DNA of 64,000 nucleotides from Pseudomonas corrugata. Lineage in GTDB: Bacteria > Pseudomonadota > Gammaproteobacteria > Pseudomonadales > Pseudomonadaceae. The stretch covers positions 186,001 through 250,000 of the forward strand of contig NZ_LHVK01000015.1 in NCBI RefSeq assembly GCF_001269905.1, written 5' to 3'. The notes below the pieces were generated by a model. It was not told the DNA's origin and made no database searches. It was given only the letters and a program-made list of their open reading frames with translations. Positions 15,248-25,000 of the stretch are shown here, in pieces; the first letter of the stretch is position 1; each line of letters opens with the position of its first letter. The position numbers and the translations under genes were made by a program.

Positions 15248-16960
15248 TTGTTTGCCAACCTGCTGATCATTCTCGCCTCGTCACTGGTGGTCATCGCCCT
15301 GTTCAGGCGATTGCACCTGCCACCGGTGTTGGGCTACCTGTGCGTCGGGTTGGCCATAGGCCCTACCGCCCTGGACTGGGTGAATGACAGCGAAGAACTG
15401 CCGGACCTGGCCGAGCTCGGGGTGGTGTTCCTGTTGTTTTCGTTGGGGCTGGAATTCTCCCTGTCCAGGATGCTTGACCTGCGCCGAGTGGTGTTCGGCC
15501 TCGGCAGCCTCCAAGTAGTCTGTTCAGGTGCGCTCCTGGGTGTGCTGCTGGTGCTCTGCGGCGCGCCGGTGCTGGCTGCATTGCTACTCGGCGCCGGGCT
15601 GGCGTTGTCGTCGACGGCCATTGTCAGCAAGGAGCTGACCAGCCTCGGGGAAATCTTCAGCAGCCATGGCCAGAACGCCATCGGCGTACTGCTGTTCCAG
15701 GACGTGGTCGCAGTGCTGTTGCTGACCCTGGTGCCGGTGTTCGCCGGCAGCAGTTCGCAGGCGTGGTACTGGGCATTGCCCGTGACGCTGGGCAAGACGC
15801 TGGTCCTGTTCGGCGGCTTGCTGCTGGCCAGCCGCCTGCTGCTGCCACGCCTGTTCCATGAAGTCGCCGCGTCCCGCTCTGCTGAATTGTTCGTGCTGCT
15901 GGCCCTGGTGATCGTGTTGCTGACCGCCTGGCTGACCCATCTGCTCGGCCTCTCACCGGCCCTGGGCGCTTTCCTGGCGGGCATGCTGCTGGGGGAAAGC
16001 CATTACCGACACCAGATCGAAGCCGATATCCGCCCGTTCCGTGACATTCTGCTGGGGCTGTTCTTCGTCAGCATCGGCATGCTGATCGATCTGCAACTGT
16101 TCGTCGATGACGGGCTGCTGATCCTCGGACTGACCCTGGGATTGATGCTCATCAAGGGCTGTGTGGTCGCCGCCCTGGTGAAATGGCGCGGCAGCGATGG
16201 TGAAACCGCCTGGCGCAGCGGCCTGGCCCTGGCCCAGGGCGGCGAATTCTGTTTCGCCCTGATGGCGCTGATGCAACAGAACCGCCTCCTGCCCGCCGAC
16301 ATCGGCGGTCTGCTGCTGGCGGCAACGTTCTGTTCAATGCTGCTCACACCACTCTTGCTGCGGGCCGCACCAACCATCGCCGCACGCCTGCATCGCAAAC
16401 CCAACGAAGAAGCCCAACTGGACCAGATCAACGCGCTGAACGCGGACCTGTCGGGTCATGTGGTCATTTGCGGATACGGGCGCGTCGGTCAGTCCATCGC
16501 TCGGTTTCTGCGTCGGGAGGGCCAGGCGTTCGTTGCCCTGGATGATGACCCGGTCATCATCCAGGAAGCCAGCGTCGGGGAAAGCTGCGTGCATTATGGA
16601 GATTCGAGACGAGGGGATCTGCTGGTCGCCGTGGGGCTGAACCGCGCACGATTACTGGTGATCGCGGTCGACAAGACCGACATCGCCTTGACCGTGCTCA
16701 GGGCGGCCCGGCGGGTCAACCCGCAGGTTCCGATCCTGGTGCGCACCCGCGACGACAGTCAACTGGCCGAATTGCAGGCCGCCGGGGCCAGCGAAGTGGT
16801 CCCGGAGCTGCTGGAGTCGAGCCTGATGCTGGCCTCCCACGCCCTGATCATGCTCGGGCTGCCGGAACAGCAGGTCCGACAGCACGTGGATCAGGTCCGT
16901 CACGATCGCTATCGCCTGCTACACGGTTTTTATCCCGGTAACCAGGACAAGGACGCGTGA
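15248..16960 (+). CDS. CPA2-family K+/H+ (or Na+/H+) antiporter with TrkA-N domain
   Basis: 570 residues. About 12 membrane helices (1-385) of the KefB/YbaL type include the LGVVFLLFSLGLEFSL and GAFLAGMLLGES motifs. A cytoplasmic RCK N domain follows, with the dinucleotide-binding GYGRVGQSIARFLRREG at about 409 and the acidic end of the second strand in VALDDDP. These proteins exchange potassium or sodium for protons and are gated by nucleotide or glutathione binding. No TrkA-C domain is seen. Length and architecture fit E. coli YbaL better than KefC. A TTG start at 15248 is supported by CGGAG six bases upstream. Confidence 0.9.
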   Translation: MFANLLIILASSLVVIALFRRLHLPPVLGYLCVGLAIGPTALDWVNDSEELPDLAELGVVFLLFSLGLEFSLSRMLDLRRVVFGLGSLQVVCSGALLGVLLVLCGAPVLAALLLGAGLALSSTAIVSKELTSLGEIFSSHGQNAIGVLLFQDVVAVLLLTLVPVFAGSSSQAWYWALPVTLGKTLVLFGGLLLASRLLLPRLFHEVAASRSAELFVLLALVIVLLTAWLTHLLGLSPALGAFLAGMLLGESHYRHQIEADIRPFRDILLGLFFVSIGMLIDLQLFVDDGLLILGLTLGLMLIKGCVVAALVKWRGSDGETAWRSGLALAQGGEFCFALMALMQQNRLLPADIGGLLLAATFCSMLLTPLLLRAAPTIAARLHRKPNEEAQLDQINALNADLSGHVVICGYGRVGQSIARFLRREGQAFVALDDDPVIIQEASVGESCVHYGDSRRGDLLVAVGLNRARLLVIAVDKTDIALTVLRAARRVNPQVPILVRTRDDSQLAELQAAGASEVVPELLESSLMLASHALIMLGLPEQQVRQHVDQVRHDRYRLLHGFYPGNQDKDA

Positions 16961-16964
16961 CGAC

Positions 16965-18173
16965 TCAGTCCTGGCTGACCGCACCGATCTTGTGAATCGA
17001 CAGGTCAGCGCCGTAATACTCTTCTTCCTGGGACAAGCGCAGCCCCAACAGCGCCTTGATCACGCCGTAGACCGCGAACCCGCCGACCAATGCGATGACA
17101 ATGCCCAGGGCAGTGCCGATCAGTTGGCTGACCAGGCTGACCCCACCCAGGCCGCCCAGGGCGTCCTGGCCAAAGATGCCGCAGGCAATGCCACCCCAGA
17201 CCCCGCACAACCCATGCAAGGGCCAGACACCGAGCACATCGTCGATCTTCCATTTGCCCTGGGCCGCGGTGAAGCACCAGACAAACAAGGCGCCCGCAAT
17301 GGCACCAGTCGCCAGCGCGCCTACCGGGTGCATCAGATCGGAACCGGCACAGACCGCCACCAGCCCGGCCAACGGACCGTTGTGCAGGAAGCCGGGGTCG
17401 TTGCGTCCAACGAGCAATGCCGCCACTGTACCGCCGACCATGGCCATCAACGAATTGACCGCCACCAAACCGCTCACCCCTGGCAGGGTCTGGGCGCTCA
17501 TCACGTTGAAACCGAACCAACCGACAATCAGGATCCACGACCCCAAGGCCAGGAATGGAATGCTCGACGGCGCGAACGCCACCAGGCGCCCCTCCCGGTA
17601 ACGGCCGTTACGAGGCCCGAGCAACAGCACGGCCGCCAGCGCCAGCCAGCCGCCCATGGCATGCACGACCACGGAGCCGGCAAAGTCGTGGAAACTGGCA
17701 CCGAAGCGGGCCAGCAACCAGGCCTGGAGGCCGAAATTTCCATTCCAGACGACGCCTTCGAAGAATGGATACACGAATGCCACGATCAACACCGTGGCAC
17801 ACAGCTGCGGCGCAAAGCGTGCACGTTCGGCAATACCGCCGGATATGATCGCCGGGATGGCGGCGGCGAAAGTCAGCAGGAAAAAAAACTTCACCAGGCT
17901 GTAGCCGTGATCGGTGCTCAGCACCGCGGCCGGTTGCAGGAACGTCACGCCGTAGGAAATCCAGTAGCCTATAAAGAAATAGGCCAGGGTCGAGACGGCA
18001 AAATCGCTGAGAATCTTCGACAGCGCATTGACCTGGTTTTTTTGCCGGACAGTTCCAACTTCCAGGAACGCAAAGCCGGCATGCATGGCCAGGACCATGA
18101 CCGCACCCAGCAGGATGAACAGAGTGTTGGAACTGTGGATCAGACTGTCCACAGCGCTTTGCATATTTTCCAT
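16965..18173 (-). CDS. Ammonium transporter (Amt/MEP/Rh family)
   Basis: About 402 residues, 11 membrane helices. Diagnostic stretches are LEVGTVRQKNQVNALSK, the conserved twin histidines in SFHDFAGSVVVHAMGG and PLHGLCGVWGG, and GSWILIVGWFGFN. There is no cleavable signal peptide of the E. coli AmtB type. No glnK gene is adjacent, so this is the orphan Amt of the genome rather than the glnK-amtB pair. The start is taken at ATG 18173; an in-frame ATG three codons later is equally possible and neither has a clear SD. It ends 4 bases from the convergent antiporter stop. Confidence 0.92.
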   Translation of the reverse strand: MENMQSAVDSLIHSSNTLFILLGAVMVLAMHAGFAFLEVGTVRQKNQVNALSKILSDFAVSTLAYFFIGYWISYGVTFLQPAAVLSTDHGYSLVKFFFLLTFAAAIPAIISGGIAERARFAPQLCATVLIVAFVYPFFEGVVWNGNFGLQAWLLARFGASFHDFAGSVVVHAMGGWLALAAVLLLGPRNGRYREGRLVAFAPSSIPFLALGSWILIVGWFGFNVMSAQTLPGVSGLVAVNSLMAMVGGTVAALLVGRNDPGFLHNGPLAGLVAVCAGSDLMHPVGALATGAIAGALFVWCFTAAQGKWKIDDVLGVWPLHGLCGVWGGIACGIFGQDALGGLGGVSLVSQLIGTALGIVIALVGGFAVYGVIKALLGLRLSQEEEYYGADLSIHKIGAVSQD

Positions 18174-18522
18174 GGTGTTGGCAGACCTGAAAAAGTTGAA
18201 AGAAGCACCAAAGCGGCTCGCTCGACCCGTCAACGCACCAAGTTGAGACAGCTCGCTTGCCGATTAAAAGCCGGCGAACCGCTTTGGTGCGTTAAAAATG
18301 GCAATGCGATGTTCCGTTGCGAGGTGCTTCGCGGGTTTTGATTATTTGGGTTAAGGTTTTGCGGGCTGCGCCCAGCTTCAGCGCAGTGACACGGGGCGAC
18401 GCACCAGCACATGGCAAAACCTTGAGCCAAAACAGAGCAAAAGTTGTACCAGCCACTTTCACTGAACCTTCCGGCAAGGCTTACACTCGAACGATTCAGA
18501 CGTCATTTACGGAGATTCACCC
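18174..18522. other. Divergent regulatory region between amt and the ElaB-like operon
   Basis: 349 bases without a gene. It holds a perfect 12-base inverted repeat (GCACCAAAGCGG at 18205-18216, complement at 18279-18290). Further GCACC half-sites lie at 18235, 18323 (complement) and 18401, resembling halves of NtrC boxes. The AlgU-like promoter for the + strand operon is at 18464. Confidence 0.5.
18464..18491 (+). promoter_or_regulatory. Candidate AlgU-type promoter for the ElaB-like operon
   Basis: GAACCT at 18464-18469, 17 bases, then TCGAA at 18487-18491. The AlgU consensus is GAACTT-N16/17-TCTGA, so there is one mismatch in each box. The distance to the ATG at 18523 is 31 bases with GGAG in between. 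The match is weaker than the one at 13088. Confidence 0.45.
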
Positions 18523-18837
18523 ATGGCCAGAACCCAGGCAAAGACTGCTCAAGAAATCCTGATAGAAGATTTTCAGACGCTGGTCAGCGACACCGAACGG
18601 CTGCTGGACCATACGGCTACGCTGGCGGGGGACCAGGCCGATGAGCTGCGCAACCAGATCCACGAGACGCTCCTGCGTGCGCGCGACACTCTCAAGCTGA
18701 CCGAAGATTCCATGCGTGAGCGCGGCCAGGCTGCGGTCATCGCCACCGAGGAGTACGTACAGGCCAACCCTTGGCAGTCTGTCGGCATCGCTGCTGGCGT
18801 GGGCTTTCTGATCGGCCTGCTGGCAACACGGCGCTGA
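18523..18837 (+). CDS. ElaB/YqjD-type membrane-anchored ribosome-associated protein (DUF883)
   Basis: 104 residues. A long amphipathic helical region (LIEDFQTLVSDTERLLDH onward) is followed by the DUF883 signature YVQANPWQSVGIAAGVGFLIGLL, whose last part is a single C-terminal membrane helix ending in TRR. In E. coli, YqjD and ElaB bind ribosomes and tether them to the inner membrane in stationary phase. A GGAG SD precedes the ATG. The stop overlaps the next start (TGATG), the first of three coupled genes. Confidence 0.92.
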   Translation: MARTQAKTAQEILIEDFQTLVSDTERLLDHTATLAGDQADELRNQIHETLLRARDTLKLTEDSMRERGQAAVIATEEYVQANPWQSVGIAAGVGFLIGLLATRR

Positions 18838-19229
18838 TGATGGATATCAACGACTCCAGCTCGTCCGAATCGGGCACAGCTTCTTCAGCGCGCCGCCTGG
18901 GTGCAGCATTCCTCGGGCTGCTGCACAGCCACGTCGAACTGTTCGGGATGGAGCTGCAGGAACAGAAAGCCCGGACTGTCAGCCTGCTGCTGTTCGCCGG
19001 CCTGGCGCTGGTGTTCGCCCTGCTGCTGCTGGTAGGCCTCTCGACCCTGGTGCTGATTCTGGTGTGGGACACCTATCGCCTCGCGGGCATCATCGGCCTG
19101 TGCCTGTTCTATCTGTTGGCGGCATTGTTCTGCGGCCTTCGACTCAGGGCAGCGATCTACGATGAATCGACACCCTTCCACGCCACACTCGAAGAACTGA
19201 ACAATGACCGGGAGCGCCTGCTGCCATGA
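18837..19229 (+). CDS. YqjE/phage holin superfamily membrane protein
   Basis: 130 residues with two close membrane helices (SLLLFAGLALVFALLLLVG and GIIGLCLFYLLAALFCGL). The upstream amphipathic part RLGAAFLGLLHSHVELFGMEL is the conserved mark of the YqjE/Actinobacterial holin-X-like family (DUF1469). The start is ATG 18837, overlapping the previous stop; an ATG one codon later is also possible. The end overlaps the next gene by 4 bases (ATGA). In E. coli the same order yqjD-yqjE-yqjK is found. Molecular function unknown. Confidence 0.88.
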   Translation: MMDINDSSSSESGTASSARRLGAAFLGLLHSHVELFGMELQEQKARTVSLLLFAGLALVFALLLLVGLSTLVLILVWDTYRLAGIIGLCLFYLLAALFCGLRLRAAIYDESTPFHATLEELNNDRERLLP

Positions 19230-19561
19230 GTCTGCCTGACATTCCTCAAGCCAGGACCCGCCAGGAAATGCGCAAGGCACTGGTACGCCTGCGCATGGAA
19301 ATGCATCGCCAGGAAATCCGCCAGGAAACGCGCCAGCTGTTGCAACCGCTGCAGCGGGTACGAGGTCTTGGACAGAGCTGGCACGAAGGCTTCGGTATAA
19401 AACATGCGCCACTCTGGGGCATGGCGGCCGTGTCCTTGCTCGGCTTCATCGGTGGCAAACGGACCCGCAGCGGACGCAGCAGTGGCCTGGTTCGCCTGAT
19501 CCGGCTGGCAACGACGCTGGTACCGCTGATCAAACTGGCCCGCAACGTACGCAAGCCCTGA
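19226..19561 (+). CDS. YqjK-like small membrane-associated protein
   Basis: 111 residues, very rich in Arg and Gln, with an amphipathic N-terminal helix (MRKALVRLRMEMHRQEI), then a hydrophobic stretch APLWGMAAVSLLGFIGG, and a basic tail. I recognise no domain. Position as third gene of the yqjD-yqjE-like operon suggests the YqjK role; sequence similarity could not be tested. Its start overlaps the previous stop by 4 bases, indicating translational coupling. Confidence 0.8.
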   Translation: MSLPDIPQARTRQEMRKALVRLRMEMHRQEIRQETRQLLQPLQRVRGLGQSWHEGFGIKHAPLWGMAAVSLLGFIGGKRTRSGRSSGLVRLIRLATTLVPLIKLARNVRKP

Positions 19562-19627
19562 CGGGCTTGCGGGACGCTTCACGAACCGGGAAGCTAGGGC
19601 ATCTCTATATCAACGGAGCAACCGGCC

Positions 19628-20956
19628 TTGGATTGGCATACCCTGCTGACTCGCGAACGCCTCGGAAAACCCGTGCACAGCCCGGAAGAGCTGGGCCGTA
19701 GCCCTTTTCACAAGGACCATGATCGCATCATCTTTTCCGGAGCCTTTCGTCGCCTCGGACGCAAGACGCAGGTCCACCCGGTTTCCAGCAACGACCACAT
19801 CCACACGCGCCTGACCCATTCGCTGGAAGTCAGTTGCGTCGGGCGCTCTCTGGGCATGCGCGTGGGGGAAACCATCCGTAGCGCCCTGCCCGACTGGTGC
19901 GAACCGAGCGATCTGGGCATGGTGGTGCAATCCGCCTGCCTGGCCCACGATATCGGCAATCCACCCTTCGGTCACTCCGGCGAGGACGCCATCCGCTACT
20001 GGTTCCAGCAGGCAGCAGGCCGCGGCTGGCTCGATGCCATGAGCGAGGCCGAGCGCAGCGACTTTCTCAATTTCGAAGGCAACGCCCAGGGGTTCCGGGT
20101 CCTCACGCAACTTGAATACCATCAATTCGATGGAGGCACACGACTGACCTATGCCACCCTCGGTACCTACCTGAAATACCCCTGGACCGCCCGTCATGCC
20201 GACTCCCTGGGTTACAAGAAGCACAAGTTCGGTTGCTACCAGAGCGAATTGCCATTGCTGGAACAGATTGCCCACAAGCTAGGCCTGCCCCAGCTTGAGG
20301 ATCAACGTTGGGCACGGCATCCGCTGGTGTACTTGATGGAGGCCGCCGATGACATCTGCTACGCGCTGATCGATCTGGAAGACGGCGTGGAAATGGAGCT
20401 GCTGGACTACTCCCAGGTGGAATCGCTGCTCCTGGATCTGGTGGGCGATGATATTCCGGATACCTACCGCCAACTCGGACCTCTGGATTCCCGACGACGC
20501 AAACTGGCGATCCTGCGGGGCAAGGCTATCGAACACCTGACCAACGCCGCCGCCCGGGCGTTCGTCGAGCAGCAGGAAGCCTTGCTGGCCGGCACGCTAC
20601 CGGGCGACCTGGTGGAGCATATGCATGGCCCGGCCAAGCGTTGCGTGTTGAATGCCAAGGACATGGCGCGCAAGAAAATATTCCAGGACAAGCGCAAGAC
20701 CCTGAATGAAATCGGTGCATACACCACGCTTGAAATCCTGCTCAACGGGTTCTGCGGAGCGGCCCTGGAACAGCATGGGGGTCGCTCACCTTCATTCAAG
20801 AATCGTCGTATTCTCGATCTGCTGGGGAACAATGCACCCGATCCCAATGGCCCCTTGCACGCCGCGTTCCTGCGGATGATCGATTTCATCGCCGGAATGA
20901 CCGACAGTTACGCCAGCGAGATGGCACAGGAGATGACCGGCCGTACCCGCCAGTGA
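19628..20956 (+). CDS. dgt: Deoxyguanosinetriphosphate triphosphohydrolase-like protein
   Basis: 442 residues. An HD-superfamily enzyme that removes tripolyphosphate from dGTP or other dNTPs, controlling the dNTP pool. Seen: GAFRRLGRKTQV, then TRLTHSLEVS (first His), CLAHDIGNPPFGHSGE (the HD pair), and YLMEAADDICYALIDLEDGVE (later Asp). This set matches type 2 dGTPases. It starts with TTG at 19628, with CGGAGC eight bases upstream. It is 66 bases after the YqjK-like gene and may be co-transcribed. Confidence 0.93.
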   Translation: MDWHTLLTRERLGKPVHSPEELGRSPFHKDHDRIIFSGAFRRLGRKTQVHPVSSNDHIHTRLTHSLEVSCVGRSLGMRVGETIRSALPDWCEPSDLGMVVQSACLAHDIGNPPFGHSGEDAIRYWFQQAAGRGWLDAMSEAERSDFLNFEGNAQGFRVLTQLEYHQFDGGTRLTYATLGTYLKYPWTARHADSLGYKKHKFGCYQSELPLLEQIAHKLGLPQLEDQRWARHPLVYLMEAADDICYALIDLEDGVEMELLDYSQVESLLLDLVGDDIPDTYRQLGPLDSRRRKLAILRGKAIEHLTNAAARAFVEQQEALLAGTLPGDLVEHMHGPAKRCVLNAKDMARKKIFQDKRKTLNEIGAYTTLEILLNGFCGAALEQHGGRSPSFKNRRILDLLGNNAPDPNGPLHAAFLRMIDFIAGMTDSYASEMAQEMTGRTRQ

Positions 20957-20966
20957 CATTCCCCCC

Positions 20967-20991
20967 GTGGGAGCGAGCCTGCTCGCGATAG
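20967..20991 (+). repeat. REP element, single copy with decayed partner
   Basis: GTGGGAGCGAGCCTGCTCGC starts ten bases after the dgt stop. A decayed inverted partner (AGCCGGCTGACTCCCACAA) ends near 21054. Confidence 0.8.
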
Positions 20992-21069
20992 CGTCCGATC
21001 CGTTTGCCCTCGTGGCGACTGACACTCCGCTTCGGAAGCCGGCTGACTCCCACAACGGATTTGCAACGT

Positions 21070-21209
21070 CAGGCTCTGTACGAAAAGCCTTGGTACTCGT
21101 TCATGCTGCGTTGCAACCTCGGAATGCTCATGTACTCCAGTACACAGCGCTTGCTCGGCTGTTCTCGCGTTGCCTGACCTTCGTCTCAAGACTTCTCGTA
21201 CAGAGCCTG
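21070..21209. mobile_element. MITE-like element with terminal inverted repeats
   Basis: CAGGCTCTGTACGAAAAG at 21070-21087 and its complement CTTCTCGTACAGAGCCTG at 21192-21209 agree at 17 of 18 bases and bound a 140-base segment with no gene. The interior has further partial self-complementarity. This is what a non-autonomous transposable remnant looks like. No transposase is nearby and no clear target-site duplication is visible. Confidence 0.6.
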
Positions 21210-21470
21210 GTTACACAGTATTGACGACATAATTTCTCCCTGCTTATAAGAGCTGACGCTCTAAAACCTTTTCCTGACCTATAGTCCGCTCATAAAAATG
21301 CCCCCCTCTCATTCCCATTACCTACTAAAAACCCAATTACCTCGTAGTACCCCGCTTCTTTTTTTGTAGGAAACTTCCGAAATTGAATATGTACGCCCGT
21401 CTCCTCGTACGACCGCGACTGTAACTGGGCTAAGGTGCGCGCTTTATTAAGCTCGCAAGGGACTTTATTC

Positions 21471-22097
21471 ATGAACTCCGTTTTCATTGTCGACGATCAT
21501 CCGGTCATTCGCCTCGCCGTTCGCATGCTTCTGGAGCATGAGGGTTATAAAGTCGTAGGAGAAACCGACAATGGCGTCGATGCGATGCAAATGGTGCGCG
21601 AATGCATGCCGGACCTGGTTATCCTGGACATCAGCATTCCCAAGCTGGACGGATTGGAGATCCTCTCGCGCTTCAACGCCATGACAACCCCCCTGAAAAC
21701 ACTGGTGCTCACGGCACAGTCACCGACTCTGTTCGGTATCAGGTGCATGCAGTCCGGAGCCTCCGGTTATGTTTGTAAACAGGAAGACCTCAGCGAGCTG
21801 GTCAGCGCAATCAAGGCCGTATTATCCGGCTACAACTATTTTCCCAGTCAGGCATTGAATCCGGTGCGCCCAGATGATCCGCGCAGTATAGAGCTGGATC
21901 TTTTCAAGAACGTCAATGATCGGGAGTTGATGGTACTGCAACTTTTTGCCCAGGGCCGCACCAACAAGGAAATAGCCAAAGGCATGTTCCTAAGTAATAA
22001 AACCGTGAGTACCTATAAAAAACGGTTGATGCAAAAACTCAAGGTCAAGTCCCTGGTAGAACTGATTGAAATGGCGAAACGAAACGCATTGGTGTGA
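21471..22097 (+). CDS. BvgA/EvgA-like response regulator
   Basis: 208 residues. Receiver domain with DDHP at 7-10, phospho-acceptor Asp53 (VILDISIPKLDG), and Lys in YVCKQEDL. A LuxR-type helix-turn-helix follows (DRELMVLQLFAQGRTNKEIA, then MFLSNKTVSTYKKRLMQKL). The VxSTYKxRLMxKL form and length are those of BvgA/EvgA regulators. ATG 21471 is preceded by AAGGGA at eight bases; a frame-extending start 12 codons earlier is rejected. It overlaps the sensor gene start by 4 bases, so kinase and regulator are coupled and surely cognate. Regulated genes are unknown. Confidence 0.93.
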   Translation: MNSVFIVDDHPVIRLAVRMLLEHEGYKVVGETDNGVDAMQMVRECMPDLVILDISIPKLDGLEILSRFNAMTTPLKTLVLTAQSPTLFGIRCMQSGASGYVCKQEDLSELVSAIKAVLSGYNYFPSQALNPVRPDDPRSIELDLFKNVNDRELMVLQLFAQGRTNKEIAKGMFLSNKTVSTYKKRLMQKLKVKSLVELIEMAKRNALV

Positions 22098-25000
22098 GAA
22101 TAAACAGGATGTTCAGATGCATGAAAGGATGCCTCCTGCTATTGATAGCAGGGTTATATGCAGGATTTCTCGCTGCGGCGCCGGGTGCGCCCGAGCACTA
22201 CACACTGCTGGGACGCTCCACTTCGGCCCACTCCGAGGTCAGCCTGGATGATGCCCAGCGTGCCTGGCTACTGGGGCGAAAGGAGTTGGTCCTGGGAACC
22301 TCCGCACCGGATTACCCGCCTTTCGATCTCTCCACCAGCGGACGCGACTACGAAGGCATGACCGCCGACTACGCCGGGCTCGTCGCCGACGCAACCGGCC
22401 TGCCGATCAAAGTCCTGCGGTTCGGTTCCCGTGAGGCAGCGATTGCGGCGCTCAAGCATGGGCAAATAGACTTATTGGGAAGTGCCAACGGTTTCGAAGC
22501 CCGCGACCCCGATCTTGTCCTGTCGGCTCCCTATGCCGTGGACCAGCCCGTGCTCGTCACCCGAACCAATGAAACCCGCTCCCTGAGCGAGGATCTCGAG
22601 GGGTTGCGGCTAAGCATGGTCTATCACTACCTGCCGTTGCAGGACATTGAAAAACTCTACCCAAAGGCGCACATCACCGCCTACCCGTCCTATCAGAACG
22701 CCATAAACGCCGTCGCCTTCGGCCAGGCCGACGTATTCCTCGGCGATACCATTTCCACCCATTACATGATCAGCAAGGGCTACCTGAGCAACATCCGGAT
22801 GGCCAGCTTCGGCAAACATGAATCTTACGGGTTCGGGTTCGCGCTGCGACGTCGCGACTCCCGCTTGCTGGAGATTATCAACGCCACGCTGAGCCAGATC
22901 CCGATCGCCGAGCAAGCCGCGATCTCCAAACGCTGGAGCGCAGGCGCCGACCTCTATCTCACGGAACACAGAATTCAACTGACCGAACGGGAACGACGCT
23001 GGCTGACCGGGCATCCGGCAATTCGGGTGGCCGTGAACGAAACCTTCGCCCCGTTCACTTTCTTTGATTCGGACGGCGATTTTCGCGGGATCAGCGCCGA
23101 TCTGCTGGAGTTGATCCGCCTGCGTACTGGTTTGCGTCTGGAAATTCAGCACAAGCGCAACGACAGCGATGCTATCGCCGCTGTCTTGAACGGTCAGGCC
23201 GACCTGATTGCGGCACTTGTGCCGAGCAGCGAGCGACAGCAGCAGTTGAAATTCAGTCGCCCCTACGTCGACAGCTCGTTCGTCCTGCTGACCAGAAAGC
23301 AGTCCGACACGCCTGTCACACTCGACCAGTTCGGGACCAGGAGCCTGGCGATCGCCAAGGGCAATCCGGTCATCGAGTGGTTGCGCAAGCGGTATCCGGA
23401 AATCAGGATCGTCGAGACCAACGACCCCGCGCACGCCGTTGAACTGCTTGCCCGGGGACAGACCGACGGCAGCGTGAATGCCCTGGTCATGGCCAATTAC
23501 TTTCTCTCGTCGCATTCGTTCCGGGAGAGGCTGCAGATCAGCAGCACTGTCGGCACCCAGCAGGCCATGTTTTCTCTGGCCACAGCCAAGGACGCCACCG
23601 AACTGAACGCCATTCTCGACAAAGCCTTGACCAGCATCGACCCCGACGAACTGGGCGTGATCAACAACCGCTGGCGAGGCTACGTCTCGGCGTCGGAACA
23701 TACCTGGCGTACCTATAACCGCCTGTTCTTCCAGATCGTTGCGGGCGTCGGCCTGCTATTGCTGATTTCATTGGCCTGGAACGCCTACATGCAAAGACAG
23801 ATCCGCCAACGACAAAGGGCCGAACTGGCGTTGAACGATCAGCTCGAGTTCATGCGCTCATTGGTCAACGGCACACCTCACCCCATTTACGTGAGGGATC
23901 GCAACGGTGTTCTGCAAAGCTGCAACGACAGCTACCTGGAAGTGTTCGATACAAAACGCGAAGACGTCATCGGCAAGAACGTAATGCCCGGATCGATGAG
24001 CAATGCCTTCGAAGCCCAGGAATATCAGGCCGACTATCAGCGCGTCATGGCCGAAGGCACCGCCCTGATCGTGGACCGGCCGCTGCACATCGGGGACCGG
24101 AAGCTGACGATCTATCACTGGATCCTGCCTTACCGAAACTCCGCCGCACAGGTGCAGGGCATCATCGGTGGCTGGATCGACATCAGTGAACGACGCCAAC
24201 TCTTCGACGAGCTGCGCGCGGCCAAGGAGCGGGCCGATGACGCGAACCGGGCCAAAAGCACCTTCCTGGCAACCATGAGCCATGAGATCCGCACCCCCAT
24301 GAACGCGGTGATCGGCATGCTTGAACTGGCGTTGATGCACGCCGACAAAGGCCACGTGGATCGCTCGACAATCGCAGTGGCCTACGAATCGGCCTCCGGC
24401 ATGCTGGAGCTGATAGGTGACATTCTGGACATCGCACGCATCGAATCGGGTCACCTGAGCCTGGCACCCGAACGGGTCAATCTCAGGGCCATGCTGCAAT
24501 CGGTCATACGGGTATTCGAAGGCGTGGCGCGGCAGAAGAATCTTGCGCTGTCATTGCAGTTCGAACCGACGGACGACGATCCGGATGTGCTGGTCGATCC
24601 TCTGCGATTCAAGCAGGTACTTTCGAACCTGATCAGCAATGCACTCAAATTCACCGAACAGGGCTGGGTAAAGGTCGAGGTCAGACTGACCCGATCCGCC
24701 CAGGACGATACCCTGCACATGCAACTGGAGGTCAGCGACAGCGGTATAGGCATAAGCCCCACCGACCTGCAACGTTTGTTCGAACCCTTTGCCCAGGCCG
24801 ACAACACCGGCCGGATGGCCCGAAAGGGTGCCGGGCTGGGCCTGGTGATCAGTCGCAACCTGTGCCGGATGATGGGGGGTAACCTGTACTTGAACAGCCA
24901 GCCGGGCACCGGCACCCAGGTCCGGGTCTGCCTGGAGCTGACCGTCCTGCCCCCGGTAACGGCTGGCGCCCCCCCTGAACCGGTGATAGAAACCGCTACG

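Noticed and set aside
21290..21487. 65-codon minus-strand frame overlapping the BvgA-like start
   Set aside because: It begins inside the regulator gene, has no SD, and the AT-rich stretch fits a promoter region better.
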